From assembly GCA_025996865.1 (NCBI GenBank), contig BNTV01000017.1:1-54104 (forward strand): DNA of 54,104 nt. Direction: 5' to 3'. The translations under genes and the position numbers were made by a program. Within the stretch, counting starts at the first letter, position 1; every line of letters starts with the position of its first letter. Source of the DNA: Bacteroidia bacterium (GTDB lineage: Bacteria; Bacteroidota; Bacteroidia; Bacteroidales; Azobacteroidaceae). Below the pieces are notes generated by a model that was given only the letters and a program-made list of their open reading frames with translations, made no database searches and was not told the DNA's origin. Positions 16,931 to 25,362 of this stretch are shown here, in pieces.

Positions 16931-17284
16931 CTAAAAAACGCAAAGCTCTTGCAAATCATCGTCTAAATCCAAGAGCATTTGGGCATATTTTCGCTGAATG
17001 ACAGCATATCTGTCCAACATTTTTATACCAAAATTCGTAAGTACTGCGCCACCGCCATTGCTGCCACCTCTTTGCCGGCTCACTACCGGCAAAGGGGCAG
17101 TCGCATTGATGTCTTTGATAATTGTCCACGCTTGTTGATAAGACATACGCAATTCTTTGGATGCAGCCAAGATAGAGCCTCTTTCGTGGATAAGTTGCAA
17201 CAGTTCCACCCGTTTGGGGTTGAGAAAGCAGCTGCCATTCTTGTCTATTTCCAATTTGCTGATAATCTTATACGGATGATACAT
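16931..17284 (-). CDS. ModE-like winged-helix regulator without molybdate-binding domain
   Basis: The start at ATG 17284 gives 117 residues (the frame is open further, but into the upstream gene). The sequence matches the ModE N-terminal DNA-binding domain: RVELLQLIHERGSILAASKE, then MSYQQAWTIIKDINATAPLP and RQRGGSNGGGAVLTNFG. E. coli ModE has a C-terminal pair of molybdate-binding (MOP/TOBE) domains; this protein ends right after the dimerisation helix and has none. Its place between nif genes and a metal permease, and a ModE-like palindrome before nifH, suggest that it controls this operon. How it would sense metal is open. It overlaps the preceding gene by 17 bp. Confidence 0.85.
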   Translation of the reverse strand: MYHPYKIISKLEIDKNGSCFLNPKRVELLQLIHERGSILAASKELRMSYQQAWTIIKDINATAPLPVVSRQRGGSNGGGAVLTNFGIKMLDRYAVIQRKYAQMLLDLDDDLQELCVF

Positions 17285-17864
17285 CGTGTTGGGGTTTACT
17301 TGTTTTCCTAAGTTGGGGAATCGATTCCATACACACTTTGGGCGCCAATTCGCCGAAGCGGTCGCCCAAGGCAAGCAGTTTTACCATCGACCAAAACTCC
17401 ACTTTATCGTCTATATTTCTGCGGACAGCCTCTTTATCCAATTTATCTAACGTATCTTTATCTGTAAAACGGTCATAAACGACTATCGTATTTTCACTTA
17501 GCGCTGTCACAAAATTCAATTGGAGGACAGGATAGGTATAATAGATAAAACTTCGCTGAACGCTTTCCGGCTTTTGACACAAGAGTAAAACGTTGACAGG
17601 CTCAAACCATTCGATAGCCGAAGTCTTGCTGTAATCCAACTGAAAATACACAGCCAATTCTTCGGGTGTAAATTCATCCGAAGCAGTTACGATACTTCGT
17701 TCACCGTCCTCGTCAATACCTGCCGAAAGGATAGCCATCTTCTTATCAGTCAGATAAAAAAAGCAAGGGGCTTTCGGCGTTTTGGCAAAGACATAACCAG
17801 TCCAATATTTCCCAAATCCATAGCCATTGGCTACGAATAATCGGGTCCATTTCCGCATATCCAT
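17268..17864 (-). CDS. Unknown 198-residue protein encoded in the nif operon
   Basis: A soluble protein with no signal peptide, membrane helix or cofactor motif that I recognise. It begins MDMRKWTRLFVANGYGFGKYW and has a mixed alpha/beta composition with two regions that could be Fe-S or substrate contacts only by speculation (single Cys in APCFFYL and LLLCQKPE). It lies 19 bp after the ferredoxin gene and overlaps modE by 17 bp, so it is translated with the nif genes. Expression with nif implies a role in cofactor assembly, electron supply or regulation; which one cannot be told. It is not nifX, nifV, nifU or nifS. Confidence 0.75.
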   Translation of the reverse strand: MDMRKWTRLFVANGYGFGKYWTGYVFAKTPKAPCFFYLTDKKMAILSAGIDEDGERSIVTASDEFTPEELAVYFQLDYSKTSAIEWFEPVNVLLLCQKPESVQRSFIYYTYPVLQLNFVTALSENTIVVYDRFTDKDTLDKLDKEAVRRNIDDKVEFWSMVKLLALGDRFGELAPKVCMESIPQLRKTSKPQHDVSSV

Positions 17865-17883
17865 ACTATCTTGATGTTATTGA

Positions 17884-18186
17884 TTAAGCAATCAGATACT
17901 CTTCCACCGCTTTGCCTTCTTCCAAAGCATCAAGTACTTCATCAATTTTGTCTTTTGTCATGCCGCCATACCAATAGTTGTTGGGTTGAACGACCAACAC
18001 CGGTCCTTGACTGCATAAACTCAGACAGGCAGTAGTGGTAACTACGGCATCAATGCCTCTATCGGCACATTCTTCGGTGATGTACTGTAAAAAGGAAACA
18101 GCTCCCTGTTTGTTGCAAAACCCTTGTGCATCTCCGGCAACCCGGTACGAGTTGCATACTAAAATTAAATAATCCGGCTTCTTCAT
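17884..18186 (-). CDS. Thioredoxin-like [2Fe-2S] ferredoxin
   Basis: A 100-residue protein with the cysteine pattern of thioredoxin-fold [2Fe-2S] ferredoxins: Cys11 (LVCNSYR), Cys24 (GFCNKQG), then Cys54 and Cys58 (ACLSLCSQGPVLVV). Ferredoxins of this fold are found in clostridial and other nif clusters, and can interact with nitrogenase. It is 42 bp after nifB and 19 bp before the unknown 198-residue gene, in the same operon. It may deliver electrons to NifH or serve cofactor synthesis; the direction is not known. Confidence 0.88.
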   Translation of the reverse strand: MKKPDYLILVCNSYRVAGDAQGFCNKQGAVSFLQYITEECADRGIDAVVTTTACLSLCSQGPVLVVQPNNYWYGGMTKDKIDEVLDALEEGKAVEEYLIA

Positions 18187-18228
18187 TGTTTTACTATTTA
18201 ATTGTTATTTCGTAATTCGTAATTGATT

Positions 18229-19491
18229 TCATCCGCAACCATTGCCTGCTCCCCTGCAACTCTCGCCACACTTGGTATATTCGCTTCGGCAAAGGGTTTT
18301 GATAGGCAAATGGAGATAGACCGCATCCAAACCGGCATCTATCAAACCGCTCATTTGTATGACGCGAATGCCATTTTGCTGCATCACTTTCATCGGCGTT
18401 TCGCCTATGCCTGCCAACAAAATGGCTTGACAATCGACCAACGTCTTGCTTGCCAATTCTTCCCATCGTGCCATTCCCCTGCCTTCCGGAGGCGTGTTGC
18501 GAGTTTCTACAAAATGATAGCCGTTGGACGATTTTTCAAAGACAAAAACCTTTCGAGCTTCGCCCAAATGAAGATTGACCAACAATCCTTCGTTGCTCGC
18601 TACGGCTACACGTGTGCGACCTTCGCCCCTGTTCACCACCATAGTAGAAAATTGTCCGATCATATCCATGGCTTCCGTATTGTCGTGTCCCAACAAACCG
18701 GCGGCATCAGCGCGACAGCGAGCGCAATGCGCCATCGGTTGAATATATTTGGAAATAGCCGCTTTAATGCCTTTCATCATCTGTTTAGACGGTTCGGGCA
18801 AGAGCGCAAATTCTGTATTTTCAGTTGGATACATGGGGAGGCAATTCATCGTATCCGCTCCCAAAGAGGCAACTTTTTGGGCGATTTCTTCCACTTCATT
18901 GTCATTGACGCCCGGACAAATGACCGTATTGATTTTCACAACGATACCTTTTTCTTTGAGCTTGACGATGTTGCCGAGTTGTTGTTCGAGCAATACTTTT
19001 CCGGCTTCTTCGCCCCGATACACCCGCCGGTTAAACCGCACCCAACGATACATCTTTGCCAATGTTTCCAAACGAAGCGAATTAATCGTAATCGTTACGT
19101 GCGATACACCAATTTCGGCCAATTCGTCAATGTAAGGCGCCAAATCCAAACCATTGGTCGATAGGCAGAAAATTTTATCGGGGAAAGCCTGCTTCACTAT
19201 TTTCAGGGTAGTGAGAGTTTCTTCGGGATTCGCGAACGGGTCGCCCGGACCGGCAATGCCAATCACGCTGATGTTCGGTATCTTTTCCGTCAACGCTTTC
19301 AGATAATGTACTGACTGCATGGGCGACAAAACCGTACTTGTTACCCCCGGACGGCTCTCGTTGCTGCAATCGTATTTGCGGTTGCAATAGTTGCATTGGA
19401 TATTGCATTTGGGCGCTACCGGCAAATGTACGCGGGCATATTGATGTTTCGCTTCTGCATTGAAGCAGGGATGTTTTGAAATGTCTGTCAT
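18229..19491 (-). CDS. nifB: Nitrogenase cofactor radical-SAM protein NifB with C-terminal NifX-like domain
   Basis: A 420-residue protein. The radical-SAM motif is Cys29, Cys33, Cys36 (KCNIQCNYCN) and the SAM-binding stretch GIAGPGDPFA follows. NifB fuses two [4Fe-4S] clusters with a carbide to make NifB-co, the precursor of every nitrogenase cofactor. Residues about 285-390 are the NifX/NafY-type cofactor-binding domain (GEGRTRVAVASNEG; LLAGIGETP), and the end is Cys-rich (CRSEYTKCGESCRG). This fused form is common in bacteria. It follows nifN by 3 bp and must be co-translated with it. Confidence 0.97.
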   Translation of the reverse strand: MTDISKHPCFNAEAKHQYARVHLPVAPKCNIQCNYCNRKYDCSNESRPGVTSTVLSPMQSVHYLKALTEKIPNISVIGIAGPGDPFANPEETLTTLKIVKQAFPDKIFCLSTNGLDLAPYIDELAEIGVSHVTITINSLRLETLAKMYRWVRFNRRVYRGEEAGKVLLEQQLGNIVKLKEKGIVVKINTVICPGVNDNEVEEIAQKVASLGADTMNCLPMYPTENTEFALLPEPSKQMMKGIKAAISKYIQPMAHCARCRADAAGLLGHDNTEAMDMIGQFSTMVVNRGEGRTRVAVASNEGLLVNLHLGEARKVFVFEKSSNGYHFVETRNTPPEGRGMARWEELASKTLVDCQAILLAGIGETPMKVMQQNGIRVIQMSGLIDAGLDAVYLHLPIKTLCRSEYTKCGESCRGAGNGCG

Positions 19492-19494
19492 AAA

Positions 19495-20922
19495 TTACAT
19501 ATATTTATATCCAATGGATGATTTGCGTTGTTTCTCTTCCAATAAAGTATTGACTATCTGCTCAAAGAGCATGGTCGTGCCTTCGTATCCCAACAGACGA
19601 TTGTGTTGTGCTCCGATGCGGTCGTGAATAGGAAAACCGGCGCGAACAATCGGAATATCCAATTTACGGGCAAGATAATAGCCTTTGCTGTTGCCGATGA
19701 ATAAATCGGGATGCAAGTCGCGGTTGCGGATAGTTTCTTCCATCGCTTCAAAAGTCATCCCCTGACCAACTGCTATTTCATCGGAATATAAATCCCCAAG
19801 CGCTTCTTTCAACGTTTCTTCTAATTTACCGCTTTCGCCGCCAGTGGCGCACAAAACCGGTATGATTCCTATTTCGGCAGCAAAAGCCGCCAAACCTACT
19901 ACCAAGTCCTCTTCGCCATAGATAACCGCCCTTTTCATTGACACATATTTATGTCCGTCAAAATACAAATCGACCAATCGTCCCCGTTGTTTTTGGTATT
20001 TTTCCGGAAAACCCCCTAAATCCCCCACAGGGGGACTTGAAAAAGAGCGTAGTATTTCGATAAACTTATCCGTTTCACGAATGCCAATCGGCAGTCCTGT
20101 TCTGAAGTTTTTCACGCCGAAAGTGTCTTGCAGATATTCGCCTGCCGATTGCGTCAGCGTATTCAAAATAGTTCCCAATTCGAGGGAAGAGACAGCCCAC
20201 AGACTGTTTTCGATGGCTTCGATGCTTGTTCCTCCTTCGGGAATGCGTTGATAGCTATCCCAAGAAGTACCGTCGAGCGTGTCGGAATAGTCGGGGAATA
20301 TCATTGCCTTTATGGAAAAATCGGCCACTATTTCTTTCAAATGGCGAATGTCTTCGGGTGAAATCAAGTTGCAGAATAAATTCAGTTGGTGGAGTGAAAA
20401 AGGATTGCTTGTCGTCTTTTTCTTTGCCAAAGCTTTGACGGTTGCAAATACCGCTTCATGAAAGCCTTCGTAATGCGTACCTTGATAACTGGGCGTGGAG
20501 GCAAAAACCATTTCCGGTAGAGACGGGTCATGTCCCGTCTCTACGGTATGTGTCGCCTGATATTCATAAATTAGCCGTTGCACATCTTCGCCGATTGTTT
20601 CCGCCAAACAAGTGCTGGCAATTGCAATTACTTTCGGATGGTATTGGCTGATAATATTGTCTATACCTGTATTGAAATTCTTGTTACCGCCGAAAATAGT
20701 AGTTTCTTCGCTGAAATTGGAAGAAGCAATATCCATCGTTTCCCGAAAATGACTAATTAAATACCGGCGGATATAAGTGGCGCAACCTTGCGAGCCATGC
20801 AGCATCGGCAAAGCGCCTTCAATGCCTTTGAATGCGATACAGGCGCCCAAAGGGGCGCATTGTTTACACGCATTGCAAGAAGAAGCGGCTTCTTTGAGGA
20901 TGGATTCTTTTGTTGTGTTCAT
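19495..20922 (-). CDS. nifN: FeMo-cofactor scaffold protein NifN, with two repeat-derived insertions
   Basis: The frame opens at 20937, but ATG 20922 overlaps the nifE stop as ATGA and gives MNTTKESILKEAASSCNACK, so I take that start (475 residues). NifN pairs with NifE as the scaffold on which NifB-co matures to FeMo-co. It has the NifK/NifN-type motifs CKQCAPLGACIAFKG, HGSQGCATYIRRYL and STCLAETIGED. Two stretches look foreign: TVETGHDPSLPE, encoded exactly by the 28-bp palindrome at 20517-20544, and SFSSPPVGDLGGF, encoded by a C-rich palindromic repeat at about 20008-20045. Both keep the frame. Typical NifN proteins have no such segments there as far as I recall. Confidence 0.95.
   Translation of the reverse strand: MNTTKESILKEAASSCNACKQCAPLGACIAFKGIEGALPMLHGSQGCATYIRRYLISHFRETMDIASSNFSEETTIFGGNKNFNTGIDNIISQYHPKVIAIASTCLAETIGEDVQRLIYEYQATHTVETGHDPSLPEMVFASTPSYQGTHYEGFHEAVFATVKALAKKKTTSNPFSLHQLNLFCNLISPEDIRHLKEIVADFSIKAMIFPDYSDTLDGTSWDSYQRIPEGGTSIEAIENSLWAVSSLELGTILNTLTQSAGEYLQDTFGVKNFRTGLPIGIRETDKFIEILRSFSSPPVGDLGGFPEKYQKQRGRLVDLYFDGHKYVSMKRAVIYGEEDLVVGLAAFAAEIGIIPVLCATGGESGKLEETLKEALGDLYSDEIAVGQGMTFEAMEETIRNRDLHPDLFIGNSKGYYLARKLDIPIVRAGFPIHDRIGAQHNRLLGYEGTTMLFEQIVNTLLEEKQRKSSIGYKYM
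20008..20045. repeat. C/G-run palindromic repeat inside nifN
   Basis: The segment has CCCCCTAAATCCCCC followed by ACA and GGGGGACTT; TCCCCC-ACA-GGGGGA (20021-20035) is a perfect 6-3-6 hairpin. This CCCTAAATCCCCC type is familiar as an intergenic repeat of Bacteroidota and some other bacteria (recalled). Here it is read in frame within nifN as about 13 residues. Confidence 0.65.
20517..20544. repeat. 28-bp palindromic repeat GTAGAGACG-N10-CGTCTCTAC, copy 2, inside nifN
   Basis: The arms are identical to the intergenic copy at 10552-10579; the 10-bp centre differs and has one mismatch to its own complement. It lies in frame in nifN and supplies the residues VETGHDPSLP, just before the conserved FASTPSYQGTH. 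Confidence 0.75.
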
Positions 20923-22247
20923 AAGGCAAACCTCCATACAGGGCTACATACGGTTTCATACACTTCTTTTGCAAAATTGAGCATTCCCTCATAACCGGCT
21001 AATGCCAATTTGCGTTCGTGGTTGTGGTCGCAAAAGCCAATGCCCAACTTATAAGCAATGGGACGTTCTTTTACGCCGCCAATAAATAAATCGGCTCCGG
21101 TTTGTTTCACAAACTCCGACAGTTCTACCGGATTGGAGTCATCTACCAAGATGCAACCGTCATCACAGATGGTTTTCAGCAGTTTGTAATCTTCCGTATT
21201 GCCGGTTTGCGTACCTGCAATTACGGTTTGCACGCCTATCAATCGCAAGGCTTTCACTAAAGAAATGGCTTTGAAAGCGCCTCCCACATAGATAGCGGCT
21301 TTCTTGCCTTGCAAGGCTTTGCGATAAGGCTCCAAAGCGGGAAGCAGGGTTTTCAATTCGTCTTTGACTAAATCGCGGGCATTGTCCATCAATTCTTCTT
21401 TTCCAAAAAATTTGGCTACTTCATACAAAGCATCCGACATGTCTTCTATTCCGAAATACGACACTTTCATAAACGGAATGCCGTATTGTTCTTTCATCGT
21501 TTTCGCAAGATGGAGCATGGAGCCGGAACATTGTACCACATTCAAAGCCGCCCGATGGGCATTTTGAATATCATTCACCCGTCCGTCGCCTGTAATGGAG
21601 GCTAATATTTCTATGCCTATTTTCTTGTAATAACCGGCTAATATCCACAATTCGCCCGCCAAATTAAAATCACCCAAAATATTGATGCTTACCGGAGAAA
21701 TCTTTTTGCTGTTGTCCGTACCCACCAAGGTAGCCATGGCATCGCAAGCTATTTTGTAGCCGTCTTTTTTCGTGCCTTGAAAACCTTCCGCCATGACGGG
21801 GATAACCGGAATGTTTTTGAGTTTCTCCACTTGCCGGCACACCGATTGCACATCATCGCCTATCACGCCTACAATACAGGTGGAATAGACAAAAGCCGCT
21901 TTGGGTTGGTGTTTGTCGATAAGTTCGATTAACGCCTCGTAGAGTTTTTTCTCTCCTCCGAAAACGATATGTTTCTCTCGCAAGTCGGTCGAAAAACTGT
22001 TGCGGTGCAATTCCGGTCCCGATGACATGGCGCCCCGAATATCCCAAGTATAAGAAGCGCAACCAATGGGACCATGCACCAAATGTACGGCATCGGCAAT
22101 CGGATACAAGACAACACGAGAGCCGCAAAAAACACAAGCCCGTTGACTGACGGAACCCGCAATACTTGGTTTTCCGCCAATCAAATCGAAATTGCTTTTG
22201 CCTTTGGTAACAATCTGTGATTCTCTGTCTTGTATAAATTGGGTCAT
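20919..22247 (-). CDS. nifE: FeMo-cofactor scaffold protein NifE
   Basis: A 442-residue protein of the NifD/NifE family. It has the cluster-ligand motifs CVFCGSRVVLYPIADAVHLV, HGPIGCASYTWD and YSTCIVGVIGDD, and the NifE-type C-terminal region (GVKERPIAYKLGIGFCDHNHER). It forms a heterotetramer with NifN that accepts NifB-co and matures FeMo-co with molybdenum and homocitrate. It starts 21 bp after nifK and its stop overlaps the nifN start (ATGA). Confidence 0.97.
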   Translation of the reverse strand: MTQFIQDRESQIVTKGKSNFDLIGGKPSIAGSVSQRACVFCGSRVVLYPIADAVHLVHGPIGCASYTWDIRGAMSSGPELHRNSFSTDLREKHIVFGGEKKLYEALIELIDKHQPKAAFVYSTCIVGVIGDDVQSVCRQVEKLKNIPVIPVMAEGFQGTKKDGYKIACDAMATLVGTDNSKKISPVSINILGDFNLAGELWILAGYYKKIGIEILASITGDGRVNDIQNAHRAALNVVQCSGSMLHLAKTMKEQYGIPFMKVSYFGIEDMSDALYEVAKFFGKEELMDNARDLVKDELKTLLPALEPYRKALQGKKAAIYVGGAFKAISLVKALRLIGVQTVIAGTQTGNTEDYKLLKTICDDGCILVDDSNPVELSEFVKQTGADLFIGGVKERPIAYKLGIGFCDHNHERKLALAGYEGMLNFAKEVYETVCSPVWRFAL

Positions 22248-22268
22248 TGTATTGCTCTTATTTGTATT

Positions 22269-23651
22269 CTACATTTGCCATTCCACCTTTTCTTCTTTAC
22301 AATTGCTGTCGAAGTGGTCTAATACTTTTTCCAATATCTTAATGGCGAGATTGGTAGCGCCCACATAACCTACATTCGGGAAATAATTGTGTCCGGCTCT
22401 GTCCACGATAGGAAATCCCAAACGGACAAAGGGGATGTTCTCGTCACGGGCAATATATTTGCCATACGTATTGCCTATTAATAGATCCACCGGCTCTTGT
22501 TTGATCCATTGATGCAGTTGGAACATGTCGGCATTCGGACCGCTCTTGTATTTCGCTTCGGGTACTTTTTCCGATAAAAGCGCCTGCATGGATTCGTCGA
22601 AATGCTTGCCGGACGTACCGGTAACGATATATACCGGTTTCATATCCAAGGTAAGTAAAAATTCCGTCAAAGGAATGAGCGTGTCGGGGTCGCCATACAA
22701 AGCCACTCGTTTGCCATAGAAATATTTGGAGTTGTCGGCAATCAAATCCACCAAACGTCCGCGTTCTTCGGTGATGCTGTCGGGCACAGGCACATTGGCG
22801 TGACGGCTCAAAGACGTAATGAAACGGTCGGTCGCTTTCAATCCGACAGGAATTTCGACTACTTCAAACTTTACCTTGCATTTGTTTTCTAATTTCACAC
22901 AAGCATCTTCGGTAGAATAGGCGCCCAAACCAATTGTAAATTTGCTGTCGCCGGTAGCGATTAATTGTGCTTGTGTAACGCCGCCTTTGGGATACATCTC
23001 AAACTTTCCGGTCAACGGGGCATCCAATACGCCCGACATATCGGGAAACAAGATAATTCGCGCTTCCATTTCTTGGGCAAGCCGTTTGATTTCACGCATA
23101 TCCGAAGGCTCCATCCATCCGGCTGCCAAATTGATTACATTTTTCTTTTTGGGTGTTGCGGTGGAAAAAAACTTCACGAAAGCCGCCACTTGATTGGAAT
23201 AGCCGGTAACATGCGTACCTACATAACTCGGCGTATTGCAGAAAATAACCTTTTTCCCTTCGGGTACCAATCCGTCTTCGTGGGCTTTGGAAACAATTTG
23301 CGTCAAGTCATCGCCGATGGTTTCGGATAGACAGGTCGTGTGAACAGCCACTACATCAGGATTATACACCGTGAAAATAGTTTCGATAGCTGACACTAAG
23401 TTGGACGAACCGCCAAATACGGACGAGCCTTCCGAGAAAGAACTGGTAGCCGCCATGACAGGTTCTTTGAAATGCCGCGTAAGTGCGCTCCGGTGATAGG
23501 AGCAACAACCTTGTGAGCCATGACTGTGAGGCAAGCATCCATGCAAGCCAAGTGCGGCATACATCGCGCCGACCGGCTGACAAGTCTTTGCCGGATTGAC
23601 AGTCAATGCCTTTCTGTCTATTTCTTTTGCTGTGGTATGTCGTAGTAACAT
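22269..23651 (-). CDS. nifK: Molybdenum-iron nitrogenase beta chain
   Basis: A 460-residue protein with the P-cluster cysteines Cys24 (KTCQPVGAMYAALG), Cys49 (GSQGCCSYHR) and Cys107 (VHTTCLSETIGDD). It lacks the N-terminal extension of about 50 residues found in the 520-residue proteobacterial NifK, like the short clostridial and group III forms. With NifD it forms the alpha2beta2 dinitrogenase. No anfG/vnfG (delta subunit) gene lies between nifD and nifK, which with nifEN argues for the Mo enzyme rather than V-only or Fe-only forms. Confidence 0.97.
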   Translation of the reverse strand: MLLRHTTAKEIDRKALTVNPAKTCQPVGAMYAALGLHGCLPHSHGSQGCCSYHRSALTRHFKEPVMAATSSFSEGSSVFGGSSNLVSAIETIFTVYNPDVVAVHTTCLSETIGDDLTQIVSKAHEDGLVPEGKKVIFCNTPSYVGTHVTGYSNQVAAFVKFFSTATPKKKNVINLAAGWMEPSDMREIKRLAQEMEARIILFPDMSGVLDAPLTGKFEMYPKGGVTQAQLIATGDSKFTIGLGAYSTEDACVKLENKCKVKFEVVEIPVGLKATDRFITSLSRHANVPVPDSITEERGRLVDLIADNSKYFYGKRVALYGDPDTLIPLTEFLLTLDMKPVYIVTGTSGKHFDESMQALLSEKVPEAKYKSGPNADMFQLHQWIKQEPVDLLIGNTYGKYIARDENIPFVRLGFPIVDRAGHNYFPNVGYVGATNLAIKILEKVLDHFDSNCKEEKVEWQM

Positions 23652-23688
23652 ATTAATTACGAATTAAAAATTACGAATTATGATTTTC

Positions 23689-25341
23689 TTAGTAAGCGAA
23701 GGTAGCTTCCACATAATCTTCACTTTCCCAAGGAGCTTTTATCTCTTTCCATATTGCGGCGCCAACCATCATTTCTATGTCTTTATAAAAATTAATTGCG
23801 CCTTGAAAGCCGGCATACGGACCGCCTACATCGTAGTTGTGAAGTTGTTTCAAGGGGATACCCATTTTTTGTACACAGAATTTTTCTTTGATACCGGCAC
23901 AGAACACATCGGGTTTGTATTTCGCTATCAATTGGTCCATTTCGTAATGGCTAAGGTCGTCGATGACCAATGTTCCCTTTTCCATCTGCTTCATAATGCC
24001 ATGATATTCATTAAATTCCATGCCTTCCGCTTCCAATGCCTTGAGTTCTTCTTCCGTTTTGCGCGGACGATAACGGATTTCATCCTGCGTAACCGTTATT
24101 TCTTCGATGTTGCGACTGTCGGCATCAATTTGAATGGTTGGAATAACCGAGCGACCTTCGTAATCGTCGCGGTGACCGAACTCATAACCGGCGGCTATCG
24201 TGGTCATGCCTAATTCTTCAAACAAATCCTGATAGTGATGCGCACGAGAGCCTCCTACAAAGAGCATCGCCAATTTGCCAACGGTACGTTTACGCGCTTG
24301 TTCAAGCACCTTTTGTACTTCAATCATCTCTTCGGCGATTACTTCTTCCACTTTGTCTATCAATTCCTGCTCACCGAAATATTGTGCAATCTTACGCAAC
24401 ATCTTGGCGGTGGAATGAGCGCCAATCGGCTGTACTTTTATCCAGGGAATACCGAAAGCCGTTTCCATCATTTCGGCTACATAGTTGATGGAGCGGTGAC
24501 ACATCACCATATTCAAATCGGCAGTATGGGCATTTTCAAATTTCTGTACGGTGGAGTTGCCGCTGAAAGAAGCCAAGAGGTTGATACCGCATTTTTCAAA
24601 AACCCGTTCCAATTCAAAGGCATCGCCTCCGATATTGTATTCTCCTAAAAGATTGACGCGGTATTTCAATTGCCCTCTTACTTCATCGTCGCGACCAATC
24701 AAATTTTTAAACAAACCGTTGTTGGCGATGTGATGACCGGCAGATTGCGATACACCCCGATAGCCTTCGCAGGAAAAACCGAAGATGTTGATGCCGTTCC
24801 CGATTTCTTCCGTCATGTGGCGAGCCACGCGATGCACGTCATCTCCGATTAATCCGACGGGACAAGTTGAGAAAACGGCAATCGCTTTGGGATGAAACAA
24901 TTCGTATGCTTCGCGAATCGCCTGTTTGAGCTTTTCTTCCCCGCCAAACACGATGTTTGAATCTTGCATGTCGGTAGAGAAGCAATAAGGAATAAAATTG
25001 GAATCATTATCATCCACCGGCTTTGTTTGATTGCGACGGGTAAGCCACGAATAGAAACCACAACCGATGGGGCCATGCGTAATATTGATGATATCGCGCG
25101 TAGGTCCTAATACCACGCCTTTGCAACCGGCATACGTGCAACCGCGTTGGGTGATGATACCCGGAATCGTTCGCACGTTCGCTTGTATTTGAGGCGGATT
25201 GTCCCCATCGCTCAACACGATGGATTTGGCTCTTTTTTTCGCTACTTTCTTCGGATATTTCGTTATCACTTCATCCCGAAACTCATGCAGTTCGGCAATC
25301 AGCGCATCCGCATTTTTCGATTTATCATTTTTGTCAATCAT
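23689..25341 (-). CDS. nifD: Molybdenum-iron nitrogenase alpha chain, long group III form
   Basis: A 550-residue protein. P-cluster cysteines are Cys73 (YAGCKGVV), Cys94 (GPIGCGFYSW) and Cys160 (FSTCPVGLIGDD). FeMo-co ligands are Cys281 (MVMCHRSINYVAE) and His501 (LKQLHNYDVGGPYAG). Residues about 405-460 are the extra insertion (EIRYRPRKTEEELKALEAEG and on) seen in clostridial and other group III NifD and absent from the shorter proteobacterial type. It is 21 bp after nifI2 and 37 bp before nifK. The enzyme reduces N2 to ammonia in the cytoplasm. Confidence 0.97.
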   Translation of the reverse strand: MIDKNDKSKNADALIAELHEFRDEVITKYPKKVAKKRAKSIVLSDGDNPPQIQANVRTIPGIITQRGCTYAGCKGVVLGPTRDIINITHGPIGCGFYSWLTRRNQTKPVDDNDSNFIPYCFSTDMQDSNIVFGGEEKLKQAIREAYELFHPKAIAVFSTCPVGLIGDDVHRVARHMTEEIGNGINIFGFSCEGYRGVSQSAGHHIANNGLFKNLIGRDDEVRGQLKYRVNLLGEYNIGGDAFELERVFEKCGINLLASFSGNSTVQKFENAHTADLNMVMCHRSINYVAEMMETAFGIPWIKVQPIGAHSTAKMLRKIAQYFGEQELIDKVEEVIAEEMIEVQKVLEQARKRTVGKLAMLFVGGSRAHHYQDLFEELGMTTIAAGYEFGHRDDYEGRSVIPTIQIDADSRNIEEITVTQDEIRYRPRKTEEELKALEAEGMEFNEYHGIMKQMEKGTLVIDDLSHYEMDQLIAKYKPDVFCAGIKEKFCVQKMGIPLKQLHNYDVGGPYAGFQGAINFYKDIEMMVGAAIWKEIKAPWESEDYVEATFAY

Positions 25342-25362
25342 AATTTTAATTGCATTAATTTG

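Noticed and set aside
18223..19164. Long plus-strand frame opposite nifB
   Set aside because: Shadow of nifB; the nifB frame carries the radical-SAM motif and fits the operon.
23689..25341. Alternative (V- or Fe-only) nitrogenase
   Set aside because: No delta-subunit gene between nifD and nifK, and nifE/nifN follow; the long NifD insertion is normal for the clostridial-type group III Mo enzyme.
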